Assembly: GCF_017301735.1 (NCBI RefSeq)
Contig: NZ_CP071090.1
Span: forward strand, 2,046,001 to 2,110,000
Source: Pyxidicoccus parkwaysis
GTDB taxonomy: Bacteria; Myxococcota; Myxococcia; Myxococcales; Myxococcaceae
Length of the DNA: 64,000 bases
Direction: 5' to 3'
Every line of letters starts with the position of its first letter. Within the stretch, counting starts at the first letter, position 1. Positions 17,069 to 26,553 of the stretch are shown here, piece by piece. The notes under the pieces are model-generated. The model saw only the letters and a list, made by a program, of their open reading frames with translations, did no database searches and was not told the DNA's origin. The translations under genes and the position numbers were made by a program.

Positions 17069-17099
17069 TGACGGCCCGCTTGTCACAAATGGGTGACGG
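17069..17099 (-). promoter_or_regulatory. Candidate regulatory site upstream of the porin-pst operon
   Basis: Between the PhoB-like gene and the porin gene, GTCAC and GTGAC form an inverted repeat with a 6-bp spacer (17082-17097), flanked by two copies of CCGTCA on the minus strand about 25 bp apart. PhoB-type sites are built from CTGTCA-like units, but the spacing here is not the usual 11 bp, so the match is weak. It lies ~70-90 bp before the porin start. Confidence 0.35.
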
Positions 17100-17123
17100 T
17101 AGGTCGCGAATCGAAGGCGAAGG

Positions 17124-17813
17124 TCAGGCGCTGGACGGGTCGATGATGCGGTAGCCGACACCGCGCACCGTCTCCAGGAGGGCGCGCGCGGGGCCGAGCT
17201 TGTCGCGCAGGCGCATGACGTGGGTGTCGATGGTGCGCGTCTCCAGCGAGGAGGACAGGCCCCAGACCTCCTCGAGGAGCAGCTCGCGCGTCTGGACGCG
17301 GCCGAGCCGGGTCATCAGGTGCTCGAGCAGGCGGAACTCGAGCGCGGTGAGCTGCACCTCCTTGCCCTCCACGTAGAAGCGGTGGGCCCCCACGTCGAGC
17401 TTGAGGGCGCCGAGCGACAGCGGGGCGGAGCGTTCCTGGGGCGGTCCGCTGCGGCGGAGGATGGCCTTGAGGCGCAGCACCAGCTCCCGCACGCTGAAGG
17501 GCTTCACCACGTAGTCATCCGCGCCCGCCTCGAAGCCGCGGATGCGGTCCTGCTCCTCGCCCTTGGCGGTGAGCATGACGATGAGCACGCCGCGCGACTG
17601 CGCGCTGGCCCGCAGGTGACGGCACACGTCGATGCCCGACATGTCCGGGAGCATCAGGTCCAGCAGCACCAGCTCGGGTGGACTCTCTCTCGCTGCGGCC
17701 AGCGCGGCCTCTCCGGTGAAGGACAGGTGGGTGGTGAAGCCGGCGCCGCGCAGGTTGAAGTCAATGAGCTCGGCGAGGTCGCGTTCGTCGTCGACGATGA
17801 GGACGTGGGACAT
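17124..17813 (-). CDS. OmpR/PhoB-family response regulator next to pst genes
   Basis: 229 residues. Receiver domain 1-120 with acidic pocket DDE, phospho-acceptor Asp52 in LVLLDLMLPD, Thr in MLTAKGEE and Lys in YVVKPFS; winged-helix output domain 125-225 (LTALEFRLLEHLM, RTIDTHVMRLRDKLG, ETVRGVGYRI). By sequence and position this is the likely phosphate-response activator of the porin-pst operon. No PhoR-like kinase is adjacent: the divergent kinase belongs to an NtrC-type partner. It is therefore an orphan, perhaps served by the PhoR at 26554-27912 or another kinase. M. xanthus has an orphan PhoP4 described near pst genes (from memory); this may be its counterpart. Confidence 0.88.
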   Translation of the reverse strand: MSHVLIVDDERDLAELIDFNLRGAGFTTHLSFTGEAALAAARESPPELVLLDLMLPDMSGIDVCRHLRASAQSRGVLIVMLTAKGEEQDRIRGFEAGADDYVVKPFSVRELVLRLKAILRRSGPPQERSAPLSLGALKLDVGAHRFYVEGKEVQLTALEFRLLEHLMTRLGRVQTRELLLEEVWGLSSSLETRTIDTHVMRLRDKLGPARALLETVRGVGYRIIDPSSA

Positions 17814-17942
17814 GACGGAGCGTCACTGTGCTCAGTCCGGTTTTCCGCCGCGTGACGCATCGGCAACAACTTCGTGAGGTCCCGGAGGCAATGGGGCATG
17901 TAGGAGCCGCCGGGGCCGGTGTAGATACTCCGGCACCCACCC

Positions 17943-19588
17943 ATGGAGCCCACCCCACCGCCGTCGCCGCCGCCGCCCGTCCCCTCGCTGACCCCCACTC
18001 CCGGTGAGCTGGCCCATGAGCAGCGGCGGGGAGGCCGCTCCGCCCTGCTGGGCCTGGGCCTGGTGGGGCTGGTGGCGATGACGAGCCCCGTCATCGGCTA
18101 CCTGGAGGATGTGCGCAACGCGCGCGAGGAGCTGCTCACCCACCTGTCGAGCACCGCCCGCGTGCAGGCGGACGCCCTCAGCGTCCACCTGGGCGTGCTG
18201 GAGGCGGAGCTGGCGCGCGTCTCGGGCCACCCGGCATTGCGCCCGGAGGACGGCACCTCGCCCGCAGAGCAGGCGCTCCTGGACAGCGCCTTCTACCACT
18301 CGTCCCTCTTCTCCGAGGGCGTGGCGCTGCTGGGCCCCGACGGGCAGCGGCTGTGGAGCGACCCGCCCGGCATGTCCCTGGGGAGCTCGCCGGTGACGAA
18401 CCGCTCCTGGTTCCGCCGGCTGGCGGAGCGGCACGTGCCGGAAATCGACCTCCTGGAGGGGGAGGGCGGGCCGCTCGTCGTGGCCGTGCCCATGGTGACG
18501 GCGGGCAGGCTGCGCGGAGTCCTCGTGGGCGAGGTCCGGGCCGGGGCGCTGCCCACGCGCACCTCCACCGGCACCACGCTGTTGCTGATGAACGGGCGCG
18601 GGCGCTTCCTGCTGCCCTCGTCGCGCGGCGCGGACGTGGAGGAGAGCGCGGAGCGGCTGCGGGCGCTGGCGGATGGCCCGGGGCCGCTGAGCCTGTTCGG
18701 CACCCGGGTGGTGGGGGCGGCGGCCTGGGTGGGCAAGAGCGGGCTGCTCCTGGTGGTGCTGGAGGAGGAGACGGCCACCGCGGGCCTGCGCACCCGGTTC
18801 CTCCGGCAGCTCGGCTTCCACATCGCCCTGCTCAGCAGCACCCTGGTGCTGCTGGGCCTCCTGCTGCGCCGCTCGTACCGTTCGCTGCTCGCGGCCGAGG
18901 AGCGGCTGCGGCGTCAGGAGACGATGGCCGCGCTGGGCACGGCGGCGGCGCTCATCGCGCACGAGGTGAAGAACGCGCTCAATGGCATCCAGGCCGCGCT
19001 GTCCGTGCTGCGGCACACGCCGGCTGGCGGCGAGCTGCCCGTGCGGGCCCTGCGCTCGCAAATCGAGCGGCTGGGGCATCTGGCGCGCTCGCTGCTGTCC
19101 TTCGGCTCGCCGCGAGCCGCGCAGCGCCGGAGCTGTGAGATGAAGCTGCTGGCGGAGGATGCATTGCAGGCGGTGCGCCTGTTGCCCGAGTCCGAGGCGG
19201 TGGAGCTGAAGACGGCGCTGGAGGACGGGCTGTGGGTGCAGGGTGACGCGGCGCTCCTGGTGTCGGCCATCGACAATCTGGTGCGCAACGCGGTGGAGGC
19301 GGGAGCGGTGGCGCGGGACACGGGGCTGCGGCCCGAGCCGTGGGTGTCGGTGAGCCTGACGCGGGACGGCGGCATGGGGGTGCTGGTGGTGGAGGACAAC
19401 GCGGGCGGCGTGGACCCGAAGCTGGAGCCCCGGCTGTGGGAGCCCTTCGCCACGGGGCGGGCCAAGGGAATCGGGCTGGGGTTGCCCATGGCCCGGGCCT
19501 CCGTGGAAGCTCACGGCGGAAGCCTGACGTATCTCCGCCGTCCGCAGGGCAGCCGCTTCATCCTCCGGCTGCCCCTGGAGCGTGCCCC

Positions 19589-19592
<4 letters not shown>
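17943..19592 (+). CDS. Membrane sensor histidine kinase, NtrB-like, partner of sigma-54 regulator
   Basis: 549 residues. Pro-rich cytoplasmic start, membrane span ~33-52, an extracytoplasmic Cache-like sensor (~55-290, with SWFRRLAERHVPEIDLL and PLVVAVPMVTAG), second span ~297-318, then a His-kinase core: H-box with His340 in LIAHEVKNALNGIQ, N-box NLVRNAVEAG, G1 VEDNAGGVD and G2 KGIGLGLPMA. HEVKNAL-type H-boxes usually pair with NtrC-like regulators, and the next gene is one, overlapping by ATGA. The sensor ligand is unknown; control of the carbon-transport genes downstream suggests something related to bicarbonate, CO2 or pH. Confidence 0.92.
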
Positions 19593-20932
<1,340 letters not shown>

Positions 20933-20943
20933 AGCTGAAGGGC

Positions 20944-20991
20944 GATTCAAGATTCTTTCAGCGCCCGGGCGGCTGATTCAAAAGGCTTTCA
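20944..20991 (+). promoter_or_regulatory. Paired 17-bp direct repeats, candidate activator-binding sites
   Basis: GATTCAA-N4-CTTTCA occurs at 20944-20960 and again at 20975-20991; start-to-start distance is 31 bp, about three helical turns. The pair ends 53 bp before the -24 element of the sigma-54 promoter, a place where NtrC-type activators often bind as paired sites. The adjacent regulator gene makes it the obvious binder; this is inference. Confidence 0.6.
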
Positions 20992-21007
20992 TCCCCGGCC
21001 GCCCACG

Positions 21008-21047
21008 CCGGAGCCGTCCCCTCTGACGCGAGGGGACAAAGCTCCGG
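21008..21047. repeat. Nested inverted repeat overlapping the sigma-54 promoter
   Basis: Outer arms CCGGAGC (21008-21014) and GCTCCGG (21041-21047), inner arms GTCCCCTC (21016-21023) and GAGGGGAC (21030-21037) with loop TGACGC. The outer right arm overlaps the -24 region. It may be a terminator-like hairpin closing the regulator gene (though no U tract follows) or a second operator. Confidence 0.5.
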
Positions 21048-21059
21048 CACGCATGTTGC
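21045..21059 (+). promoter_or_regulatory. Sigma-54 (-24/-12) promoter of the sulP-carbonic anhydrase operon
   Basis: CGGCAC (21045-21050), 5-bp spacer, TTGC (21056-21059). This matches the consensus TGGCAC-N5-TTGC at all but the first base, with the invariant GG and GC ten bases apart. It lies 54 bp upstream of the sulP start and just downstream of a sigma-54 activator gene, which strongly supports function. Confidence 0.78.
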
Positions 21060-21112
21060 GAAGCCCCACGGGCTCAGCGCGCGCCATTCAGGCGCCCTCT
21101 CGTGGAGGAGTG

Positions 21113-22660
21113 ATGGAGAAGTTGAAGAGTCCTGGGGGCGGAGCGTCCGCGTGGAAGTCGCTGGCCACGGACGTGCCTGCCTCCCTGGTGGTGTTCCTGG
21201 TGGCCCTGCCCCTGTGTATGGGCATCGCGCTGGCGTCCGGCGCGCCCATCATCTCGGGGCTGATTGCCGGCGTCGTGGGTGGCCTGGTGGTGGGCCTGTT
21301 CGGTGGCGCGCCGCTGCAGGTGAGCGGGCCCGCCGCGGGCCTGGCGGTGATGGTGTTCGGCTTCATCCAGCAGCTCGGGCTGACGACGACGTTCGCCGTC
21401 GTCGCGGCGGCGGGTGTGTTGCAGATGATTCTGGGCGGACTGAAGGTGGCGCGCGCGGCGCTGGCCATCTCCCCGGCCGTCATCCACGGCATGCTGGCGG
21501 GCATTGGCATCCTCATCGTCCTGGGGCAGGTGCACATCGTCCTGGGCGGCTCGCCGCAGTCCAGCGCGTGGCGGAACCTGAAGGAGCTGCCCGGTCAGCT
21601 GGCGGACCTGCACGGGCCGGCGGCGGTGCTGGGCCTGCTGACGATTGGCATCCTCGTGCTGTGGCAGGTGCTCCCGGTGAAGAAGCTCAAGGCCGTGCCG
21701 GGGCCGCTGGTGGCCGTGGTGGGCGCCACGGCGGTGGCGGCGGTGTGGGGCGCGGACGTGGCGCGCGTGACGCTGCCGGAGAACCTGCTGGGCAGCTTCC
21801 AGATGCCGTCGCTGCCCGAGGGCAACTGGGGCGCGGTCATCACCGCGGTGCTGTCGCTGGCGCTGGTGGCCAGCGCGGAGTCGCTGCTGTGCGCGGTGGC
21901 CACGGACAAGATGCACTCGGGGCCGCGCGCCAACCTGGACCGTGAGCTCTTCGCGCAGGGCCTGGCGAACACGGTGTCCGGCCTCGTGGGCGGCCTGCCC
22001 ATCTCCGGCGTCATCGTGCGCAGCGCGGCGAACATCGGCGCGGGCGCGAAGACGCGCGCGTCGGGCTTCCTGCACGGCGTGTGGCTGCTGCTCTTCGTCA
22101 CGCTGCTGGGCTCCGTCGCGGGCCTGGTGCCGCTGACGGTGCTGGCGGGCCTGCTCGTGGTGGTCGGCGTGAAGCTCGTCAACGTGGACCACATCCGCGA
22201 GCTGAACCACCGCGGCGAGCTGCCCGTGTACCTCGTCACGGTGGCGGGCGTGGTCGGCATCAACCTGCTGGCGGGCATCGGCCTCGGGTTGCTGGTGGCG
22301 ATGCTGCGGCTGCTCTGGCGTCTGGGCAGCGTGCACGTGGACGTGCGCGGCAAGGGCGAGGCGTACGAGGTCAGCGTGTCCGGTGCGCTCACCTTCGTGG
22401 GCGTACCCAAGCTGACCACGGCGCTGGCGAAGGTGCCGGTGGGCGCGACGGTGGAGCTGGACCTCGCGCTGGAGACGCTGGACCACTCCGGCCACGAGGC
22501 GCTGGAGAGCTGGTGCACCACGCACCGCAAGACGGGCGGCACGGTGAACGTCGAGTCGCTCGAGGACATCTGGACCCACAAAGGCACGCGAAGGGCCGCC
22601 GCTTCCGGGCTGACGTCGCGTGTCGCTACCCACAATCTCGTTTCTGGAGGTGCCCAGTGA
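21113..22660 (+). CDS. SulP-family anion transporter (probable bicarbonate importer)
   Basis: 515 residues; ATG at 21113 after GGAGG-like GGAGGAGTG. About 10-12 membrane segments start with ASLVVFLVALPLCMGIALASGAP, the typical SulP opening, with GGAPLQVSGPAAGLAVMVFG next. A short C-terminal STAS domain (~440-505, EVSVSGALTFVGVPKLTTAL) follows. SulP proteins move sulfate, bicarbonate or dicarboxylates; the 4-nt overlap with a carbonic anhydrase gene makes bicarbonate the best guess, as in BicA-type systems. Controlled by the sigma-54 promoter upstream. Confidence 0.92.
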   Translation: MEKLKSPGGGASAWKSLATDVPASLVVFLVALPLCMGIALASGAPIISGLIAGVVGGLVVGLFGGAPLQVSGPAAGLAVMVFGFIQQLGLTTTFAVVAAAGVLQMILGGLKVARAALAISPAVIHGMLAGIGILIVLGQVHIVLGGSPQSSAWRNLKELPGQLADLHGPAAVLGLLTIGILVLWQVLPVKKLKAVPGPLVAVVGATAVAAVWGADVARVTLPENLLGSFQMPSLPEGNWGAVITAVLSLALVASAESLLCAVATDKMHSGPRANLDRELFAQGLANTVSGLVGGLPISGVIVRSAANIGAGAKTRASGFLHGVWLLLFVTLLGSVAGLVPLTVLAGLLVVVGVKLVNVDHIRELNHRGELPVYLVTVAGVVGINLLAGIGLGLLVAMLRLLWRLGSVHVDVRGKGEAYEVSVSGALTFVGVPKLTTALAKVPVGATVELDLALETLDHSGHEALESWCTTHRKTGGTVNVESLEDIWTHKGTRRAAASGLTSRVATHNLVSGGAQ

Positions 22661-23421
22661 AGAAGCTCATCCGTGGTCTGTTGGACTTCCAGCTCAATGC
22701 CCGTCCGGGGTACCGCGACGTCTTCGCGAAGCTGGCCCTGGGGCAGTACCCCGACTGCCTCTTCATCGCCTGCGCGGACAGCCGCGTGGTGCCCAACCTC
22801 CTGGTGTCCACGGACCCGGGAGACCTGTTCGTGGTGCGCAACGTGGGCAACCTGGTGCCGCCCTCGGACGCGGAGGGGCACTCCACCGGAGACCAGTCCG
22901 AGCCCGCGGCGCTGGAGTTCTCGCTGAAGAACCTGCCGGTGGAGGACATCGTCGTGTGCGGCCACTCGAGCTGCGGCGCGATGAAGGCCGTGCTGGCCGG
23001 GGGCGTGGGGGCGGAGACGCCCAACCTGGCCCACTGGCTCGCGCACGGGCAGGGCGCGCTGCGCTCCCTGCGCGCGGGGAGCCCCGTGGGTGAGGGACTG
23101 CCGGAGTACGACAGGCTCTCGCAGCTCAACGTCCTGCAGCAGCTCGAGCACATCAAGACGTACCCGCTGGTGAGGGAGCGGCTCGCGGCGGGCACGCTCC
23201 GGCTGCACGGGTGGTGGTTCGACATCGCGCATGCGCAGGTGCACGCGTGGCGGCCCACGCAGGGCCGCTTCGTCCCCATGGATGAGCTGGTGGGCGAGGC
23301 GCTGCTGCGCGAGCTGGGCGACGGCGCGCACGCGCTGAATGACGACTCCGCCTCCCGGGGGACTCCCTCGCGGGCGGAGTCCGGGGCTCCCGTGTACCTC
23401 ACCGCGGCCAGCATCCGCTGA
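22657..23421 (+). CDS. Beta-type carbonic anhydrase
   Basis: 254 residues from GTG at 22657, overlapping the sulP stop. Zinc ligands are Cys39 (in ACADSRVV, with the Asp41-Arg43 dyad), His103 and Cys106 (GHSSCGAM). Catalyses CO2/bicarbonate interconversion in the cytoplasm. Genetic coupling to the SulP transporter suggests the two work as a vectorial inorganic-carbon or pH module. About 30 C-terminal residues after LRELGDG are Ser/Ala-rich and probably disordered. Confidence 0.96.
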   Translation: MKKLIRGLLDFQLNARPGYRDVFAKLALGQYPDCLFIACADSRVVPNLLVSTDPGDLFVVRNVGNLVPPSDAEGHSTGDQSEPAALEFSLKNLPVEDIVVCGHSSCGAMKAVLAGGVGAETPNLAHWLAHGQGALRSLRAGSPVGEGLPEYDRLSQLNVLQQLEHIKTYPLVRERLAAGTLRLHGWWFDIAHAQVHAWRPTQGRFVPMDELVGEALLRELGDGAHALNDDSASRGTPSRAESGAPVYLTAASIR

Positions 23422-23517
23422 CGGATAGCGAGCAGGCAGGCAGGGGGGCGGCGTGAGTAACGCCGTCCTCTTGTTGGAAAAAGGGCGAGAGCGAGGAAGG
23501 ATGCCCTCCGCGCTTCG

Positions 23518-24360
23518 ATGACTCCCTTCCTCTTCATGCTGGTGGTGCTCTGCTTCTCCGTGGGAGCGGGGTTGTTGGGCTCGCTGCTGGGCATCGGCGG
23601 CGGGCTCATCCTCATCCCCGTCCTCACGCTGTTGCTGAAGGTGGACATCCGCTACGCGGTGGGTGCGTCCATCGTCTCCGTCATCGCCACGTCCAGCGGG
23701 GCGGCGGCGGCGTACGTGCGGGACAGGATGGCCAACATGCGGGTGGCCATGTTCCTGGAATTGGCCACCACGGCGGGCGCGCTCACCGGCGCGTACATGT
23801 CCGGCTTCTTGGGTGGGCGCGGGGTCTACCTCGTGTTCGGCGCCGTCATGGGGTACTCGGCGCTGGCCATGCTGCGGAAGATGCGGGAGGAGACCGTGGC
23901 GCCGGTGCCCGCGGACGCGCTGGCGGACACGCTGGCGCTGCACGGCAGCTATTGGGACGAGGCCACCGGCAGCGAGATTCCCTACCGCGTCACCCGGCCG
24001 CTGCTGGGGCTGGTGCTGATGTATGTGGCGGGCACGGTGAGCGGGCTCTTGGGCATCGGCTCGGGGGCACTGAAGGTGCCGGCCATGGACCTGGCGATGC
24101 GCCTGCCGCTGAAGGTGTCCACGGCCACGAGCAACTTCATGATTGGCGTGACGGCGGCGGCGAGCGCGGGCGTGTACTTCGCGCGAGGCCAGATTGACCC
24201 GTTCATCGCCGGGCCGGTGTGCGTGGGCGTCACGTTGGGCGCGTGGCTGGGCTCGCGGCACCTGATGGCGAAGGTGAACAGCACCTGGCTGCGCGGGCTG
24301 TTCGTCCTCGTGCTGCTGTGGGTGGCGTACGAGATGCTGCACAAGGGGTGGGCGTCATGA
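23518..24360 (+). CDS. TauE/SafE-family anion exporter (sulfite exporter family)
   Basis: 280 residues, about eight membrane segments. It opens with the family's glycine-rich SLLGIGGGLILIPVL and repeats it as SGLLGIGSGALKVPAM in the second half, showing the internal duplication. Members export sulfite, organosulfonates or other small anions; the substrate here is unknown. Ribosome site is weak. The next gene overlaps by 4 nt and is the DUF1634 partner usually encoded with this transporter. Its link to the SulP/carbonic anhydrase pair 97 bp upstream is unclear. Confidence 0.9.
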   Translation: MTPFLFMLVVLCFSVGAGLLGSLLGIGGGLILIPVLTLLLKVDIRYAVGASIVSVIATSSGAAAAYVRDRMANMRVAMFLELATTAGALTGAYMSGFLGGRGVYLVFGAVMGYSALAMLRKMREETVAPVPADALADTLALHGSYWDEATGSEIPYRVTRPLLGLVLMYVAGTVSGLLGIGSGALKVPAMDLAMRLPLKVSTATSNFMIGVTAAASAGVYFARGQIDPFIAGPVCVGVTLGAWLGSRHLMAKVNSTWLRGLFVLVLLWVAYEMLHKGWAS

Positions 24361-24809
24361 GCGAGGGGTCGGAACCGGGGCCGAGAGACGAGGTCGTGGC
24401 CAGCACGGTGGAGCTGGAGTCGGATGCGGTACCGCTCGTCCCCGAGTTGCTCATCAGCGATTTGCTGCGCTACGGCGTGCTGGCGAGCCTGTCGCTGGTG
24501 ACGCTGGGCACGCTGGTGACGTTCCTCCGCCACCCGGACTACCTCGTGTCGGCGGAGGCACTGCAGCGGCTCACCGCGCCGCACCCGGTGCCGCATGGCT
24601 TGTCGGACGTGGTGGCCGGGGCCATGGCCGCGCGCGGGCAGTCCTTCGTCATGTCCGGGCTGCTGGTGATGATGGCCGTGCCGGTGATGCGCGTGGCCCT
24701 GTCGCTGCTCATCTTCCGGCAGCAGCGGGACACGCGCTACGTGGCCATCACCACCGCGGTGCTGGCGCTGCTCGTCCTGTCCTTCGTGCTGGGCGCGGCG
24801 GAGGCCTGA
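24357..24809 (+). CDS. DUF1634 membrane protein, partner of TauE/SafE transporter
   Basis: 150 residues with three hydrophobic segments (LLRYGVLASLSLVTLGTLVTFL; FVMSGLLVMMAVPVMRVALSLL; TTAVLALLVLSFVLG). The MSGLLVMMAVPVMRV stretch is the DUF1634 core. ATG at 24357 overlaps the transporter stop, the usual arrangement for the pair. Likely a small subunit or stabiliser of the transporter; biochemical role not established. Confidence 0.88.
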   Translation: MSEGSEPGPRDEVVASTVELESDAVPLVPELLISDLLRYGVLASLSLVTLGTLVTFLRHPDYLVSAEALQRLTAPHPVPHGLSDVVAGAMAARGQSFVMSGLLVMMAVPVMRVALSLLIFRQQRDTRYVAITTAVLALLVLSFVLGAAEA

Positions 24810-24897
24810 GCGTAGGCTGCGGCGGCGCGTGCTTCGCAACTACCGCCGCAACGCGGCACTGGAAGCGCAGCGGAGGGCTGAGCGTTCCGAGTCTCGC

Positions 24898-25395
24898 TCA
24901 GCGCTTGTCGCCGGGACGCCGCACGGGCCGGCCCGGAGCGGCCCACCAGGCGAGGGTGAAGGCCTTGTCGGAGAGGGGCCGCAGCGCCAGGGCCATTCCC
25001 TTGCGCAGCTTGTCCGGCAACTCCTCTCCGTCGAGCGCGAGGGCGGCCGCGCGCTCCAGCGACGGATTGTGGCCCACGAGCGCCCAGCCCGGTCCCAACT
25101 GATGGGCCAGCTTGACGATGCGCTTGTGCGCGCCGCTCCCGGGGACGAGCGCTGGATGCACTTCCACGCTGGACAGGCCGAAGGCCTCGCAGAGCAACTC
25201 CGCCGTCTGCACCGCGCGCACCAGCGGGCTGGTGACGATGCCCGTCAGCGGCGTGAGGCGCGCGAGCCGGCGCGCATGGTGGCGGAACGCCGCACGGCCC
25301 TCGGAGGTGAGGGCGCGAGCCTCATCACCCAGTTCGTGCGAGTCCTCCGCCACGGCGTGGCGGACCAACAACAGGGGCAGCTCTCGGGGAGACAT
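24898..25395 (-). CDS. sixA: SixA-type phosphohistidine phosphatase
   Basis: 165 residues, histidine-phosphatase superfamily, short form. Catalytic His13 in LVRHAVAED, Arg in TSPLVRAVQTAE, second His in LVGHNPSLE. SixA enzymes remove phosphate from histidine of His-phosphotransfer domains, damping phosphorelays; in a genome full of kinases that role fits. C-terminal tail is basic. Preceded by 201 bp of non-coding sequence separating it from the metallophosphoesterase gene on the same strand. Confidence 0.9.
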   Translation of the reverse strand: MSPRELPLLLVRHAVAEDSHELGDEARALTSEGRAAFRHHARRLARLTPLTGIVTSPLVRAVQTAELLCEAFGLSSVEVHPALVPGSGAHKRIVKLAHQLGPGWALVGHNPSLERAAALALDGEELPDKLRKGMALALRPLSDKAFTLAWWAAPGRPVRRPGDKR

Positions 25396-25596
25396 GGTGG
25401 GCGCGGTGAATCACACCGCCCACGTCCGCGCGCAAGCAACGGCACGGCGACAACTGCCGTTCATCTGCCCAGACGTTGACGCCGAACACGTCCGTGAGGG
25501 CACAACGCAGGGAGCCAGAGGACACGCGCATCGACTCCGGCCATTCGCCTCGAGAGCAAGACGCACTGTGCCGACGCGCGAGGCGCCGCCGGAGGC

Positions 25597-26541
25597 TCAG
25601 CCCTCCATGTCGTTGAGCACGTCCAGCGGCAGCGGCGCGGCATCCGTCACGGTGCCGTCCATGTCCGCGGGCAGCGAGCCGGGGTCCACTTCCGTCGGCG
25701 GCCGGTCATCCAGCGGCGTGGCCAGGTTGCGAGCAACCGCTCCCGGAGGAGGCCGCAGCACGGGCCCGGGAGGCGGCAGTCCGGAGTGCCGGCGCGCGGC
25801 CTCCAGCAGCGCGTTGTGGTGGCGGTAGCGCGCCTCCACCAGTTTGTGGATGAGCAGCGGCCCACCAGGAACGCGCCGCGCGGTGAGGGCCTGCGTGGCC
25901 TTGCGCACCGGGTAGCGCACGCGGCGAATCTGCACCCGCCACCCCTTGGGCGTGAAGGTGAAGACGCCGTAGGCCGGCCTCAAGTCACCGTCGCGGGGAA
26001 TGCCCGCGCTCGCCACGTCGGCGATGAGCATCCGCCCCACGCGGCGGCGATAGGGGAAGTGCAGGTGCCCGAAGGCACACGCGGCCGCGTCCAGGTGGTT
26101 GAAGAAGCGGCGCACCGCCACGTCGTCCAGCGTCGGGTCCAGCGACTCCTCGAGGTTGCGCGGGTTCGCATGGCACACGAAGAGGTCCTGCCCCTTGCGC
26201 GGCGTGTAGCGCACGGAGAAGGGCAGGGCGCCCAGCTTCTGCAACAGCTCGCCGCCCAGCTGGTCTCTCGTCCAGCGCAAGAGCTCCGTCTTCCAGTGGT
26301 CCCGCTCGCGGTACGCACCCCCGAGGTAGTTGCCCGCGAGGTAGCAGTCCGTGTTCCCCATCAGCACGGAGTCACAACGGTCGAAGAGGAGGTCTACCGT
26401 CTCGCGCGGGTGCGCGCCGCGCAGCGCGAGGTCTCCCGCCGCGACGATGTAGTCGGGCGCCACCGAGCGCGTGATGTCCTCGAGGACAGCCTCGCAGGCA
26501 GGAAGATTGCCGTGGATGTCCGCGAGGATGGCGACCCGCAT
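25597..26541 (-). CDS. YfcE/MJ0936-like metallophosphoesterase
   Basis: 314 residues. Family motifs: ILADIHGNL (D-x-H), VAAGDLALRG (GD), LMGNTDCYL (GN-x-D), VCHANP and AFGHLHFPYRR (GH-x-H). The phosphodiesterase part ends near residue 225; a further ~90 residues with ARYRHHNALLEAARRHS and a Pro-rich tail are not recognised. Substrate unknown. It lies 13 bp downstream of the PhoR-like kinase, so it is probably in the phoP-phoR transcript, which would fit phosphate scavenging. Confidence 0.82.
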   Translation of the reverse strand: MRVAILADIHGNLPACEAVLEDITRSVAPDYIVAAGDLALRGAHPRETVDLLFDRCDSVLMGNTDCYLAGNYLGGAYRERDHWKTELLRWTRDQLGGELLQKLGALPFSVRYTPRKGQDLFVCHANPRNLEESLDPTLDDVAVRRFFNHLDAAACAFGHLHFPYRRRVGRMLIADVASAGIPRDGDLRPAYGVFTFTPKGWRVQIRRVRYPVRKATQALTARRVPGGPLLIHKLVEARYRHHNALLEAARRHSGLPPPGPVLRPPPGAVARNLATPLDDRPPTEVDPGSLPADMDGTVTDAAPLPLDVLNDMEG

Positions 26542-26553
26542 GGTCGCTCCATC

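Noticed and set aside
21595-24342. A 915-codon open frame on the minus strand across sulP, carbonic anhydrase and TauE genes
   Set aside because: Very His/Arg/Gln-rich translation with no domain; it mirrors three real genes. Long antisense frames are expected at this GC content.
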